Assembly: GCF_004342065.1 (NCBI RefSeq)
Contig: NZ_SLZU01000001.1
Span: forward strand, 1 to 64,000
DNA length: 64,000 nucleotides
Source: Primorskyibacter sedentarius
GTDB taxonomy: Bacteria; Pseudomonadota; Alphaproteobacteria; Rhodobacterales; Rhodobacteraceae
Reading direction: 5' to 3'
Position numbers and translations under genes: made by a program. Under the pieces are notes generated by a model. It did not search any database. It was not told where the DNA came from and saw only the letters and a program-made list of their open reading frames with translations. Each line of letters opens with the position of its first letter. Position 1 is the stretch's first letter. Of this stretch, positions 1 through 9,088 are shown piece after piece.

Positions 1-359
1 AACAGCTTCATCTGCTCGACTTCCTGAAAGCCCCCCTGCCCGATCGTCTTGTTGGCCGCCTGGGGCGTCACCAAAAGCAGCGGCGTGTGGTTCCAATAGG
101 CCGTCTTCACCGCCGTCACGAAATTGGTGATCCCGGGGCCGTTCTGCGCGATCATCATCGACATCTCGCCCGTCGCCCGCGTGAAACCATCCGCCATCAT
201 GCCCGCCGTGCATTCATGCGCACAGTCCCAGAACGTGATCCCGGCCTGCGGAAACAAATCCGAAATCGGCATCATCGCTGACCCGATAATCCCAAACGCA
301 TGCTCAATCCCATGCAACTGAAGCACCTTAACAAACGCCTCTTCCGTCGTCATCTTCAT
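1..359 (-). CDS. xsc: Sulfoacetaldehyde acetyltransferase Xsc, N-terminal part (runs off window)
   Basis: Only the first ~119 residues are in the window; the gene continues past base 1. The visible part is the ThDP-binding PYR domain, with the AHE segment carrying the usual catalytic Glu and the GPGITNF stretch, and it matches Xsc closely from memory. Xsc converts sulfoacetaldehyde plus phosphate to acetyl phosphate and sulfite, the desulfonation step of taurine degradation. The start is the ATG at 359, preceded by AAAGGAGGG at good spacing. The second in-frame ATG two codons later is less well placed. It follows tauY by 27 bases and is clearly the next gene of the taurine operon. Confidence 0.93.
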   Translation of the reverse strand, partial: MKMTTEEAFVKVLQLHGIEHAFGIIGSAMMPISDLFPQAGITFWDCAHECTAGMMADGFTRATGEMSMMIAQNGPGITNFVTAVKTAYWNHTPLLLVTPQAANKTIGQGGFQEVEQMKL

Positions 360-386
360 CGTCGTCCCTCCTTTGGAAACGGTGGA

Positions 387-1784
387 TCAGAGAATTTCAT
401 CCTTGAGGTAGTACCAGCCGTAGGCCATGCGCTGGCCAAGGCGGCGGAACGGGGTCAGCAACCCGTGCGAGGGCAGCTGCGACCCGAAAATCGGCAGGTC
501 CGGGATTTTCTGCCCGGCGATCATCTGCGCCATGCGGCGACCGGCCTGAGCGGAATACATCACCCCGTTGCCGCCATAGCCCATGGCATAGAAGATCCGC
601 GCAGAAGCGTCGGGCTGGCAAATGCGGGGCATCATGTCATGGCTGACATCAACCCACCCCCACCAGGAATAATCGAGCCCGATCCCTTCGAGCGCCGGGA
701 ACTTGCGCGCCAGGCCTTTGCGCAGCATGGCAAGGTGCTTTTCGTTCTCCGCGTCGCGCCCAGTGACGGCACTGCGAGAGCCGATCTGCACCCGGTTATC
801 AGGCAGCAGGCGATAGTAGTGTCGCAGCGTCCGCGTATCGGTCAGCGGCGAGGTCACCTGGATGCCGCAGTCCCGCAGCTCACTTGATGTCAGCGGGCGG
901 GTCACCATCGAATTCGACAGGATCGGCATCAGCCGGTGCTTGGTGCGTTTGTGCAGCCCGACAGGGGTGTAGCCCGCAGTAGCGACGGCGACGGTCCTGG
1001 TCTTCACCACCCCGCCGGGCGTGCGCAGAAAATGCCACTCGCCAACCTGTTTCCAGCCCATGACGGGCGATCCGGTATGGACCTTCGCGCCCAGCCTGCG
1101 CGCCATGCGGACATAGCCGAAGGCCAGCTTTGCAGCGTGAATGCAGGTGCCGTCCGGTTCCCACATGGCGCCTGCGGCCTCGCGGTCGCGCACATGGTCT
1201 TCGTGCAGTTCTTCGCGGCTGAGCATCTTCGCGCCGTAGCCGAAGGTCTTGTTCAGCAGATCGCATTCCTTGCGCAGCCCCGCCATTACCTTGTCGCGAT
1301 GGGCAATGTAGTAATGTCCGCCGGGCTGCGGATCGCATTCGATGTCATCCTCCGCAATCAGTGCCTCGAAGACGTCGAACGCTTCGGCCACTTCTGCATG
1401 CATGGCGCGCGCCACGTCCACGCCCCAGCGCTTGATCCATTGCGACCGTTTAAGCCGCCCCGAAGAGATCTGCGCCTGCCCGCCATTGCGGGTCGAACAA
1501 CCCCATGCGACCGAATTCGCCTCCAGCACCACAGGCTGGCGCCCGTGATCCCTGGCAAGGTGAATGGCCGTAGACAGGCCTGTATAGCCGGACCCGATCA
1601 CCACCACATCGGCTTCGCAATCGGCAATGATCGGGCCGTCATCTTCGGGCGAGGGACCGGCCGTGCCGATCCAATAGGTCGGCGCAAAGTCGCGGTTGTG
1701 ACCGGGACCCGCGTCAACAATGGGATCATATTTCGGATCATAACTGGCTTTCGGCCAGCAAAGAGGGATCGAACCGTCGGGCAT
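387..1784 (-). CDS. tauY: Taurine dehydrogenase large subunit TauY (FAD oxidoreductase)
   Basis: 465-residue DAO-type flavoprotein. A dinucleotide-binding motif VVVIGSGYTG lies near residues 60-69, and a C-terminal GYGGNGVMYSAQAG segment is typical of the FAD-binding fold. In Paracoccus and relatives the TauXY dehydrogenase oxidatively deaminates taurine to sulfoacetaldehyde, passing electrons to cytochrome c. No signal peptide is visible, so it is probably cytoplasmic or membrane-associated. I chose the ATG at 1784 (AGGAGG nine bases upstream) over an in-frame TTG three codons earlier. It sits between tauX and xsc, so substrate and product match the neighbours. Confidence 0.85.
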   Translation of the reverse strand: MPDGSIPLCWPKASYDPKYDPIVDAGPGHNRDFAPTYWIGTAGPSPEDDGPIIADCEADVVVIGSGYTGLSTAIHLARDHGRQPVVLEANSVAWGCSTRNGGQAQISSGRLKRSQWIKRWGVDVARAMHAEVAEAFDVFEALIAEDDIECDPQPGGHYYIAHRDKVMAGLRKECDLLNKTFGYGAKMLSREELHEDHVRDREAAGAMWEPDGTCIHAAKLAFGYVRMARRLGAKVHTGSPVMGWKQVGEWHFLRTPGGVVKTRTVAVATAGYTPVGLHKRTKHRLMPILSNSMVTRPLTSSELRDCGIQVTSPLTDTRTLRHYYRLLPDNRVQIGSRSAVTGRDAENEKHLAMLRKGLARKFPALEGIGLDYSWWGWVDVSHDMMPRICQPDASARIFYAMGYGGNGVMYSAQAGRRMAQMIAGQKIPDLPIFGSQLPSHGLLTPFRRLGQRMAYGWYYLKDEIL

Positions 1785-1829
1785 TTGGAACAACCTCCTG
1801 AAATGTCAGTGGGGCGGGATGTGAAAGGG

Positions 1830-2231
1830 TCAGGCCCTGAAGGCCGGGCGCGATTTGCGCAGCGCTTGTTTGACGACGATCTTGCCGTCTTTCAGTGTGA
1901 AGAGGTCGGCACCTTCGGCTTCGATCCGCATGCCGTTGGCATCGGTCCCCGAGAAGGTCCATTCAGACACCGCGCGATTGCCTTGCACGAAATGCGAATG
2001 GTGATCCCAATGGGCATCCTTCATTCCGGCCCAGACGGCAGAGAAAGCCTTGGCGATCGCGTCGGCGCCTCCGATCTTTATGCCGAATTTTTCGTCGCCG
2101 CCCACCGTGTAGAACACGCAGTCCTGCGCGAAATGGGTCATGACGCCGTCGATGTCGTGACGGTTGAAAGCGTCGAACGTATCGGCCAGATCCTGAGCGG
2201 TCAGCGTCTTTTCAAGGGTTTGGGTGGTCAT
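1830..2231 (-). CDS. tauX: Taurine dehydrogenase small subunit TauX (NTF2/SnoaL-like fold)
   Basis: 133 residues with the pattern of an NTF2/SnoaL-like alpha+beta barrel (DTFDAFNRHDID near the N-terminus, then alternating strands ending in KDGKIVVKQAL). Small proteins of this type are assigned as TauX, partner of TauY, in taurine-degrading alphaproteobacteria. The ATG at 2231 has AAAGGA seven bases upstream. An in-frame GTG at 2246 overlaps the usp stop and is less likely. It lies 45 bases before tauY. The catalytic contribution of this subunit is not evident from sequence. Confidence 0.75.
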   Translation of the reverse strand: MTTQTLEKTLTAQDLADTFDAFNRHDIDGVMTHFAQDCVFYTVGGDEKFGIKIGGADAIAKAFSAVWAGMKDAHWDHHSHFVQGNRAVSEWTFSGTDANGMRIEAEGADLFTLKDGKIVVKQALRKSRPAFRA

Positions 2232-2242
2232 GTCGTGTCCTT

Positions 2243-2752
2243 TCACGTGGCAGAGATTTCAGCGTCATCCCGGAAGGGAATGATCAGCGTGGGGATGGCA
2301 GAGCGGCGCAGCACGCGTTTGGCGACCGTGCCGAGGAAGGTCTGCGACAACCCGTGGTCATGCGTGCCCATGACGATGAGGTCGCAGCCCAGTTCTTTTG
2401 ACCGGCGCAGGATCACATCTGCCGGGTATCCATCCGTCACCTCGACCGAGGTCACGAGATCGCGCGCCTTGCGGTCCTCCTCGTCCAGCGCCGCCCAGAA
2501 GCGGGCCTGACGTTCGGCCAGTAGCTTGCGCACCATCTCGTGCCGGGCCATGGTGGCGGACTTGCGGCTGTCTTCGTTCAGCACGAAAAGCTCAAACGTG
2601 ATGCGCGCATCCTCTGACACCGGCTCGTTGACGTGCAGCACGTGGATCTTCGCGCCGATGGCCTGTGCCAGGCTGGCCGTGTGGCGCAGCGCGTAGGTCG
2701 AATTGCGCGACAGGTTTGTGGCGAAAAGGATGTGGGTGATCATCGGCGTCAT
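2243..2752 (-). CDS. UspA-family universal stress protein linked to a TRAP transporter
   Basis: 169 residues with one Usp domain. The N-terminus ITHILFATNLS and the C-terminal nucleotide-loop pattern GTHDHGLSQTFLGTVAKRV (G-2x-G-9x-G-S/T type) suggest an ATP-binding member. UspA-like genes are often found beside TRAP transporter genes such as tauKLM, where a modulating role on uptake has been proposed. The gene starts 15 bases after tauM ends and abuts tauX, so it is inside the operon. Two ATGs (2752 and 2743) are possible starts. The exact function is not known. Confidence 0.85.
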   Translation of the reverse strand: MTPMITHILFATNLSRNSTYALRHTASLAQAIGAKIHVLHVNEPVSEDARITFELFVLNEDSRKSATMARHEMVRKLLAERQARFWAALDEEDRKARDLVTSVEVTDGYPADVILRRSKELGCDLIVMGTHDHGLSQTFLGTVAKRVLRRSAIPTLIIPFRDDAEISAT

Positions 2753-2767
2753 GGCCCCTGCCCCCGC

Positions 2768-4108
2768 TCAGTAGCCCAGGAGCCGCGGCAGCCACAGGGA
2801 CAGCTCTGGCACATAGGCGATGATGAAGATTGCGACCGTATTGATCGCGGCGAAGGGCAGCGCCCGGAGCGAGATCTCTTCGATCGAGATGTTCGAGATC
2901 CCCGACGCGATGAAGAGGTTCTCGCCCAGGGGCGGTGTCTGAAAACCGATCCCCAGCGCGCAGACCATGACCACGCCGAAATGGATCGGGTCGATGCCCA
3001 CCGAATAGGCCACCGGCAGCATCACCGGCACGAGGATCAGGATCGTCGCCAGCGTCTCCATGAACATGCCCACGAAGAGCAGGAAGAAGATGATCAGCGC
3101 CCAGATGACATAAAGGTTCGAGGTCAGGTCCAGCATCGCCGCGGCGATCATCGCGGGGATCTGGTTCTCGACCAGAAGTCGGCCAAAGACTGTGGCGGTG
3201 AACAGGATCAGCAGAACCCGGCCCGTCAGCCATGTCGTGGCTTCCAGCGACTGGAACAGGGACTTCCAGGTAAGTTCGCGGTAGATCACAGCCCCCACGA
3301 TCAGCGTGTAGGCGATGGCGACGATGGCGGCTTCTGTCGGGGTGAAGAAGCCCGTGTAGATACCGCCCAGGATCACAAGCGGCGCCATGAGCGACCAGAA
3401 CCCCTTGTAGATCTGCGTCGTGATAAGGTTCATCGACCAGCCCTCGGCATTGCCGGAATAGCCGCGGTTGCGGGCCAGAAGGAAGTTCATCAGCAGCAGC
3501 GACGACGCGATCAGGAAAGCCGGCACGAACCCCGCGATGAAGAGCTTTGAAATCGATACCGACTGGAAGGTTCCGTGCTCGGCCACGGCCTCTGGCGGGG
3601 GCACCATGCCAAGCGCTGCGATGCCGAAGATGACCATGGGGATCGACGGCGGGATGACGATGCCAAGCCCGCCCGAAGACGCCGTGACGGCAGAGGCATA
3701 GCCACGGTCATAGCCGCGGTGGATCATCGCCGGGATCATCAGCATGCCCACCGCGGCCGTGGTGGCAGGACCGGAGCCGGAAATCGCACCGAAGAACAGG
3801 CAGGCCATGACGGTTGCCGCGGAAATGCCGCCGGTGAAGGGGCCCGCGAAGCTTTCGGCGACGTTGATCAGCCGCTTGGAAATCCCGGCAGCCTCCATCA
3901 ACGCGCCCGCCAGGATGAAGGCCGGCAGCGCCATCAGCGGGAAAGACCCCACGGAGGTAAAGGCAATCTGAACGAACTTGATCGGGTTGTCGCCCAGCAC
4001 GATGAACGACACCATCGACGACACGCCGAGCGCCACCGTGATCGGTGCCCCGATGACCAGAAGCAGCAGGAAAGACCCGAAGAGAAGCGTGGTGATTTCG
4101 GTTTCCAT
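2768..4108 (-). CDS. tauM: TRAP transporter large permease (DctM/TauM)
   Basis: 446-residue very hydrophobic protein with the DctM profile of about twelve membrane spans. It includes MACLFFGAISGSGPATTAAVG, which is characteristic of the ion-transporter-like TRAP large subunit. It provides the sodium-driven translocation channel for the substrate captured by the binding protein. The start ATG at 4108 has a strong AGGAGG. The gene begins 3 bases after tauL ends. The taurine assignment rests on the flanking tauXY and xsc, since the substrate cannot be read from the permease itself. Confidence 0.9.
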   Translation of the reverse strand: METEITTLLFGSFLLLLVIGAPITVALGVSSMVSFIVLGDNPIKFVQIAFTSVGSFPLMALPAFILAGALMEAAGISKRLINVAESFAGPFTGGISAATVMACLFFGAISGSGPATTAAVGMLMIPAMIHRGYDRGYASAVTASSGGLGIVIPPSIPMVIFGIAALGMVPPPEAVAEHGTFQSVSISKLFIAGFVPAFLIASSLLLMNFLLARNRGYSGNAEGWSMNLITTQIYKGFWSLMAPLVILGGIYTGFFTPTEAAIVAIAYTLIVGAVIYRELTWKSLFQSLEATTWLTGRVLLILFTATVFGRLLVENQIPAMIAAAMLDLTSNLYVIWALIIFFLLFVGMFMETLATILILVPVMLPVAYSVGIDPIHFGVVMVCALGIGFQTPPLGENLFIASGISNISIEEISLRALPFAAINTVAIFIIAYVPELSLWLPRLLGY

Positions 4109-4111
4109 CGC

Positions 4112-4657
4112 TCAGACCTCCTGCAGGGCGCTGTGGCCCGAGGTTTCGGATTTGATGGCGTCAAGATCGATCTGGTCGGGGTCCGCGATCTGTTCGCCGC
4201 GCACCAGCTTGATGTAATTGACCTGAAGGATGCGGACCGTCATCAGCGTGAAGGCAACGGGCAGCACGACATAGATCCACTTCATCTCGATGCCGAGCGT
4301 CTGGCTTTTCCAGAACTTGTTCATCTTGTTGAAGACGAAGTCGTAAGACAGCCAGATGAAGGTGATGTTGAACGCCACCCAGAACAGATCGGCAAAGGCC
4401 TCGACCCATTTCACATGGCGATGCGGGAGAAAGCGGAACTGGAATGTGACGCGGTTATGGGCGCCCTTCAGCGCGGCATAGCTGGCGCCGAAGAAGACAA
4501 ACCAGACGAACATGTAGACCGACAATTCCTCGATCCACGAGAACGAATAACCGAACACTTCACGCGAAACGATCTGGACGAAAAGCAGCAGGACAAAACC
4601 GCTGAGCAGCGTCCGGCAGATGATGCTTTCGATATTGTTGAAGATGCGGACCAGCAT
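4112..4657 (-). CDS. tauL: TRAP transporter small permease (DctQ/TauL)
   Basis: 181 residues with four predicted membrane spans, typical of the DctQ subunit. The family signature is visible around FSWIEELSVYMFVWFVFFGA. It pairs with the large permease TauM. The ATG at 4657 has AGGAG six to seven bases upstream. A longer open frame extends 39 codons further upstream but has no supporting ribosome binding site and reads into the spacer after tauK. It is co-directional with tauK (79-base gap) and tauM. Confidence 0.88.
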   Translation of the reverse strand: MLVRIFNNIESIICRTLLSGFVLLLFVQIVSREVFGYSFSWIEELSVYMFVWFVFFGASYAALKGAHNRVTFQFRFLPHRHVKWVEAFADLFWVAFNITFIWLSYDFVFNKMNKFWKSQTLGIEMKWIYVVLPVAFTLMTVRILQVNYIKLVRGEQIADPDQIDLDAIKSETSGHSALQEV

Positions 4658-4736
4658 TGGGCACTCCTGTCCTGTTCGGGGAAGCGCCTGTGCGCTCCCC
4701 CGGTCCGGGCGTCCGGTACGGGGAGGGAAAACCGGT

Positions 4737-5756
4737 TTAGTGTGTAGCGACCGGATCGCGGCCGATTGCGGCAAGCGCTGTGTTCAGCTTCTCGATGCCG
4801 CCGATCGTTTCATAGAATTGCGGCCAGACGGCAGTGGTGGCCAGATCGATGAACTCCTGCTCTCCATCTGCCGGATCGCTGATCTGCATGCCGCGCTCGG
4901 CCAGCACGGATTTGATCTGCTCTTCCTGTTCGCGCAGGAACCGGGCAGAGAAATCGGTCGCCGCCCTGCCTGCGTCCAGCACGGCCTTTTGTTCGTCTTC
5001 CGACAGGCCCTGAAAGACCGCTTCGGACACGATCAGCGGCTCAATCGAGAACAGGTAACGCAGGTTGGTGACGTGGCTTTGAACCTCGTCGAACTTCATC
5101 GAATAGACGGTGATATAGGGATTGTCCTGACCATCCACGACCTTGGTCTGGAGCGCCGCAAAGGTTTCCGACCAGGCCATCGGGGTCGGATTGACCCCCC
5201 AGGCCTTGTACGTGGCGATCATGATCTCGTTCTTGGGCACACGGATCACCAGGTCCTGAAGATCGGCAACCGTGGTGACGGGTTTCTTGGAATTGGTCAG
5301 TACGCGAAAACCGGAATAGGCCCATCCGATGATGCGCACACCGGCATCGCGGATGGTGTTTTCGACCAGCTCCTGCCCCACCTCGCCTTGCGTCAGCGCC
5401 TCGGCATCCTCCAGGCTGAGCATCATGTAAGGCAGCGTGAGCACACCGACGCTGGGCGAAAACGGCGTGATGTTGTTGATCGCAACGATCGAGAAATCCA
5501 GCAGACCCATCGCGGCATCGTTGACGGTGTCCTGCTCGGAACCCAGCTGGCTGTTCGGGAAAAGCGTCGCCGTATGTGCGCCGCCGGTATTGGCCTCCAG
5601 CGCCTCGACGAACGCCTTGCCAAGCGCCTCTTGCGTACCCCCGGCCCCGTCGCCAACGGCAATCTTGAAATTGGTGGCCGAGGCCGGCGCTGCCGCAAGA
5701 AGTGCTGCCACCGAGACAGCCGATCCGAACCGTGCAAGTCTTCCGATGAATGTCAT
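4737..5756 (-). CDS. tauK: TRAP transporter periplasmic binding protein (DctP/TauK)
   Basis: 339 residues. The N-terminal ~27 residues form a Sec signal peptide ending in APASA before TNFKIAVGDG. The mature part is a DctP-type binding protein. The conserved Arg of the RVPKNEIM segment would pair with the acid group of the substrate, and the WSETFAALQTKVVDGQDNP helix region is the family hallmark. The start at 5756 (GGGAG upstream) was preferred to an open-frame start 41 codons earlier because it puts the signal peptide at the N-terminus. First gene of the taurine operon; taurine specificity is inferred from context. Confidence 0.87.
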   Translation of the reverse strand: MTFIGRLARFGSAVSVAALLAAAPASATNFKIAVGDGAGGTQEALGKAFVEALEANTGGAHTATLFPNSQLGSEQDTVNDAAMGLLDFSIVAINNITPFSPSVGVLTLPYMMLSLEDAEALTQGEVGQELVENTIRDAGVRIIGWAYSGFRVLTNSKKPVTTVADLQDLVIRVPKNEIMIATYKAWGVNPTPMAWSETFAALQTKVVDGQDNPYITVYSMKFDEVQSHVTNLRYLFSIEPLIVSEAVFQGLSEDEQKAVLDAGRAATDFSARFLREQEEQIKSVLAERGMQISDPADGEQEFIDLATTAVWPQFYETIGGIEKLNTALAAIGRDPVATH

Positions 5757-5788
5757 CCCAATCTCCCGTCTGTTTTGAATTTTTCCGC

Positions 5789-5810
5789 GTCGGGGGCGCT
5801 TGTCCCCGAC
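5789..5810. promoter_or_regulatory. Hairpin in the leader of the taurine operon
   Basis: A 7-bp perfect inverted repeat, GTCGGGG and CCCCGAC with an 8-base loop, lies 33 bases upstream of the tauK start. No run of T follows on either strand, so it is not a simple terminator. It could be an operator arm or an mRNA structure. Confidence 0.4.
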
Positions 5811-5872
5811 CGCGTTGGACCTTGGTATAGGCGGTGGATAAGAGTGAAAAAATGTGCCAATTTGAAAGCAAG

Positions 5873-5890
5873 GTTTCATAAACAGGAAAC
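5873..5890. promoter_or_regulatory. Possible LysR-type operator between tauK and lysR
   Basis: An inverted repeat GTTTC-N8-GAAAC lies 10 bases upstream of the LysR gene start, in the divergent intergenic region. Its size and position fit a LysR autoregulatory site. It also overlaps the likely ribosome binding region of the regulator gene. The function is inferred from position only. Confidence 0.4.
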
Positions 5891-5899
5891 ATAGGCCCG

Positions 5900-6832
5900 A
5901 TGCCTCGCCGTATGCTTATCCCGCAGATCGGGAATACCGATCTGAAATTGCTGCGCGTTTTCAAAACGGTGGCAGAGTGTGGCGGTGTTTCCGCAGCGGA
6001 AGGCGAGCTGAACACCGGTCGCTCAACCATATCGAAACAGCTCTCCGATCTCGAAACCCGGTTCGGGTTCCGCCTGTGCAACCGGGGGCCCGCCGGGTTC
6101 TTTCTGACCGATGAAGGCGCGCAGGTGCTTCGCGCGACCGATGCCTTGCTGGATTCGGTGCGTGATTTCCGCACGCAAGTCAACGAAGTGCGCCAGAAAC
6201 TGGTGGGCACGCTGCGGATTGCCGCCTTCGATCAGTGCATCTCCAACCCCGAGGCACGGCTAAGCCATGCGTTGCGCGCGTTTTCGGAAATCGCGCCTGA
6301 TGTCGATCTCGATCTGTCGCTGCTGCAGCCCAATATCATCGAGGCGCGCCTGCAAGAGGGCCATCTGGATATCGGCGTCATCGCCCAGCACCACCCCCTG
6401 CCCGGCCTCGACTACCTGCCGGTGCATGGCGAAGACATGTATCTGTATTGCGGTCGCGGCCATGCTTTCTTTGACGAACCGGAAATGCTGGATATTGAAG
6501 AGGTGCGGCGGGCGAAATATGCGGGCATCTCGTTCAACTCGCCAAATCTTCAGGTCGGCCAGACGCTGAACATGCGGTCGCGGGCCGTGGTCCAGAACGA
6601 GATGATGCTCGCCATGCTGGTGCTGTCAGGCCAATATATCGGCTTCATCCCTGCGCATATGGCCCGCCATTTCGAAGAGACCGACAAGATGCGCCGCATC
6701 CTGCCCGAGCAGATCTACTATCGCACATCCTTTGCGGCCGCGACACGCCGCGCGCCAGAGCCGAACCGGGTGACCCGCGTGTTTCTGGAGGTTCTGAAAA
6801 AGGTCTATGCCGGGGACGTGCCAGCAGGCTGA
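5900..6832 (+). CDS. LysR-family transcriptional regulator, divergent from the taurine operon
   Basis: 310 residues. The winged helix-turn-helix occupies residues ~12-70 (DLKLLRVFKTVAECGGVSAAE, then STISKQLSDLETRFGFRLCNR), followed by a periplasmic-binding-protein-like effector domain to the C-terminus. It is transcribed away from tauK, with 143 bases between the two starts, so it probably controls the taurine genes and itself. Characterised taurine clusters in Paracoccus and Rhodobacter use TauR, a MocR/GntR-type regulator. A LysR protein here would be a different control solution, or the true tauR lies outside the window. An in-frame ATG four codons later is an alternative start. Confidence 0.88.
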   Translation: MPRRMLIPQIGNTDLKLLRVFKTVAECGGVSAAEGELNTGRSTISKQLSDLETRFGFRLCNRGPAGFFLTDEGAQVLRATDALLDSVRDFRTQVNEVRQKLVGTLRIAAFDQCISNPEARLSHALRAFSEIAPDVDLDLSLLQPNIIEARLQEGHLDIGVIAQHHPLPGLDYLPVHGEDMYLYCGRGHAFFDEPEMLDIEEVRRAKYAGISFNSPNLQVGQTLNMRSRAVVQNEMMLAMLVLSGQYIGFIPAHMARHFEETDKMRRILPEQIYYRTSFAAATRRAPEPNRVTRVFLEVLKKVYAGDVPAG

Positions 6833-6898
6833 CACCTGCCTTGAGGGCACGATATGGACGGGCCCTTACGCCCGCCCGGATCGCACCGCGAGGCGGTC

Positions 6899-7783
6899 TC
6901 AGCCCATGCGTTCGCTGGAATAGCTGCCGGGCGATGCCGGGAAGACCACTGTCTTGTTGCCGTTTTGAAACACCCGGTGATGGGCATGGGCATGGATCGC
7001 GCGCGCCAGCACCTGGCTTTCGACATCGCGCCCCAGGGACACATAGTCATCGGCCGATTGCGCATGTGTAATGCGCACGATGTCCTGTTCGATGATCGGG
7101 CCTTCGTCCAGATCGGCCGTCACGTAATGGGATGTCGCCCCGATCAGCTTTACCCCGCGCTGGAACGCTTGCTTGTAGGGATTGGCCCCTTTGAAAGATG
7201 GCAGGAAGGAATGGTGGATGTTGATGATCCGACCGGACATCTTGCGGCACATCTCGTCCGACAGGATCTGCATATAGCGCGCCAGAACGATCAGGTCGGC
7301 CTCGGTATCCTCGACCACTTGCATGATCGCGGCTTCGGCCGTTGGCTTGTTCTCTTTCGTCACCTTGATGCAATGGAAGGGAATGTCGTGATTCACCACG
7401 ACTTTCTGATAATCCATGTGGTTGGAGATCACGGCGACGATATCGATGGGCAAGGCGCCGATCCGCCAGCGATACAGCAGGTCGTTCAGGCAATGCCCAA
7501 AGCGCGACACCATGATGATGACCTTCATCTTCGTGGCCTCATCATGAAAATCGTAAGACATGTCGAACTTCCGGGCGGTGTCGACAAACCCGTCGCGCAG
7601 TTTTTCCAGATCAACGCCTTCTTCGCTGGTAAAGCTGACGCGCATGAAGAAATTGCCGGTCTCCAGATCGTCGAACTGGGCGCTGTCGGTGATGTTGCAC
7701 CCGTTATCGACCATATGGGTGGCGATGGCGGCCACAATGCCACGGGTCGATTTGCAGGTTACGGTCAGGGCATACTTGCTCAT
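6899..7783 (-). CDS. purU: Formyltetrahydrofolate deformylase PurU
   Basis: 294 residues. An N-terminal ACT domain (YALTVTCKSTRGIVAAIATHM) is followed by a formyltransferase-like catalytic domain containing INIHHSFLPSFKGANPY and the HYVTADLDEGPIIEQD segment with the essential His and Asp. It hydrolyses 10-formyl-THF to formate and THF. The ATG at 7783 has GGAG at good spacing and gives the usual PurU length. An ATG seven codons upstream is possible. It is 58 bases downstream of folD on the same strand. The pair serves one-carbon oxidation and suits the demethylation pathway at 24-26 kb. Confidence 0.95.
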   Translation of the reverse strand: MSKYALTVTCKSTRGIVAAIATHMVDNGCNITDSAQFDDLETGNFFMRVSFTSEEGVDLEKLRDGFVDTARKFDMSYDFHDEATKMKVIIMVSRFGHCLNDLLYRWRIGALPIDIVAVISNHMDYQKVVVNHDIPFHCIKVTKENKPTAEAAIMQVVEDTEADLIVLARYMQILSDEMCRKMSGRIINIHHSFLPSFKGANPYKQAFQRGVKLIGATSHYVTADLDEGPIIEQDIVRITHAQSADDYVSLGRDVESQVLARAIHAHAHHRVFQNGNKTVVFPASPGSYSSERMG

Positions 7784-7841
7784 GTCAGTCTCCGGGTTGG
7801 ACATCTGTGCAGGGCGTCTGAGCGCCGCGTTTCGGGAAAGA

Positions 7842-8735
7842 TCAGGCCGTCAGCCCTTTGGGTTCGGGCAGGGTGTTGACGCGACAGCACGCGGTCAGCG
7901 TGTTGGCGAGAAGGCAGGCGATCGTCATCGGCCCCACCCCGCCTGGCACTGGCGTGATCGCCCCCGCCACCTCGGCAGCCGAGGCGAAATCAACATCGCC
8001 CACCAGCCGGGTGCCACCGCCGTCCTTTTCGATCCGGTTGATGCCCACATCGATGACCGTCGCCCCCGGTTTGACCCAGTCGCCCGTCACCATCTGCGGG
8101 CGCCCCACGGCGGCGACAAGGATATCGGCCTCACGGCAAACCGCTTCGATGTCGCGCGTGCGCGAATGGGCAATTGTCACGGTGCAGCTGTCGCGCAGCA
8201 GAAGTTGCGCCATCGGTTTGCCCACGATATTGGACCGGCCCACCACCACCGCGTTCAGCCCGGCAAGCGAGCCAAGCTCTTCGCGCAGCATCATCAGGCA
8301 TCCCAGCGGCGTGCAGGGCACCATCGCCTTTTGCCCGGTTGCCAGAAGGCCGACATTCGAGATGTGAAACCCGTCCACATCTTTTTCAGGCGCGATGGCA
8401 TTTATCACGAGGTCTTCGTTCAGATGGCCCGGCAGCGGCAGCTGCACAAGGATGCCATGCACCGCCGGGTCGGCGTTCAGCCGGGCGATCAGCGACAGCA
8501 GAGCCTCTTCGGACGTGTCCGCATCAAGCTTGTGCTCGAAGGAGGCCATGCCGCATTCCTTCGTCTGTTTGCCCTTGTTGCGTACATAGACCTGGCTTGC
8601 CGGGTCTTCGCCCACCAACACAACAGCCAGACCGGGGGTAATTCCGTGCTCTTGGGTAAGTGTGGCCACTTGCAGGGCCACCTGGGCACGCACCTTGGCG
8701 GCAAAGGCCTTGCCATCGATAATCCTGGCGGTCAT
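7842..8735 (-). CDS. folD: Bifunctional methylene-THF dehydrogenase/methenyl-THF cyclohydrolase FolD
   Basis: 297 residues with the full FolD architecture. The [14 protein letters not shown] segment holds the catalytic Lys of the Y-x3-K pair, [12 protein letters not shown] lies in the active-site cleft, and [18 protein letters not shown] is the NADP-binding loop, followed by [12 protein letters not shown] near the C-terminus. It interconverts 5,10-methylene-, methenyl- and 10-formyl-THF. The ATG at 8735 has AGGAG eight bases upstream. A longer frame begins 19 codons earlier without support. Likely co-transcribed with purU, so methylene-THF can be carried through to formate. Confidence 0.96.
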   Translation of the reverse strand: MTARIIDGKAFAAKVRAQVALQVATLTQEHGITPGLAVVLVGEDPASQVYVRNKGKQTKECGMASFEHKLDADTSEEALLSLIARLNADPAVHGILVQLPLPGHLNEDLVINAIAPEKDVDGFHISNVGLLATGQKAMVPCTPLGCLMMLREELGSLAGLNAVVVGRSNIVGKPMAQLLLRDSCTVTIAHSRTRDIEAVCREADILVAAVGRPQMVTGDWVKPGATVIDVGINRIEKDGGGTRLVGDVDFASAAEVAGAITPVPGGVGPMTIACLLANTLTACCRVNTLPEPKGLTA

Positions 8736-8788
8736 GTCTCTTCTCCTGCTGCGCCCCGGGGGGGCGCGGTTATCAAAGCGTGCCATGC

Positions 8789-9088
8789 TCACCGGGCTGC
8801 TGACCGCATAGTCAGAATCCGTGCGTCGCTGTCACTCCACAGCAGAACGAGCATGCCTTGGCCTTGGACGCCAGTCCGAAATGCACAGCCATGCCCCTGA
8901 ATCGACAGCCCAAACTCGCCCAGCTTTTCCAATACGGGGTTCATGGTTCCTTTAGTGGTCGAAATCTGGAAGGCAACGCGGCTTTCGCCCTGTGCGGTCG
9001 CGCTGAAAGGCGGCGACGCAACCTTGGGCCGCATGGCGCCGTCCACCGGAGCGCGCCCAAAGACGCGGTTGGGATAATCAGTCCGCAC
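8789..9088 (-). CDS. Possible small hypothetical protein upstream of folD
   Basis: A 99-codon frame with a GTG start on the folD strand, ending 53 bases before folD. The C-terminal half (from [11 protein letters not shown], with an AAAGGA just before that ATG) reads more like coding sequence than the N-terminal half, so a ~51-residue protein is also possible. I recognise no family, signal peptide or membrane segment. The rest of 8736-9273, a 538-base stretch, shows no other convincing gene and would hold the folD and aldo/keto reductase promoters. It may be non-coding. Confidence 0.25.
   Translation of the reverse strand: MRTDYPNRVFGRAPVDGAMRPKVASPPFSATAQGESRVAFQISTTKGTMNPVLEKLGEFGLSIQGHGCAFRTGVQGQGMLVLLWSDSDARILTMRSAAR

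Noticed and set aside
936-2510. 524-codon plus-strand frame
   Set aside because: It is antisense to tauY, tauX and usp, all of which match known families; a GC-rich shadow frame.
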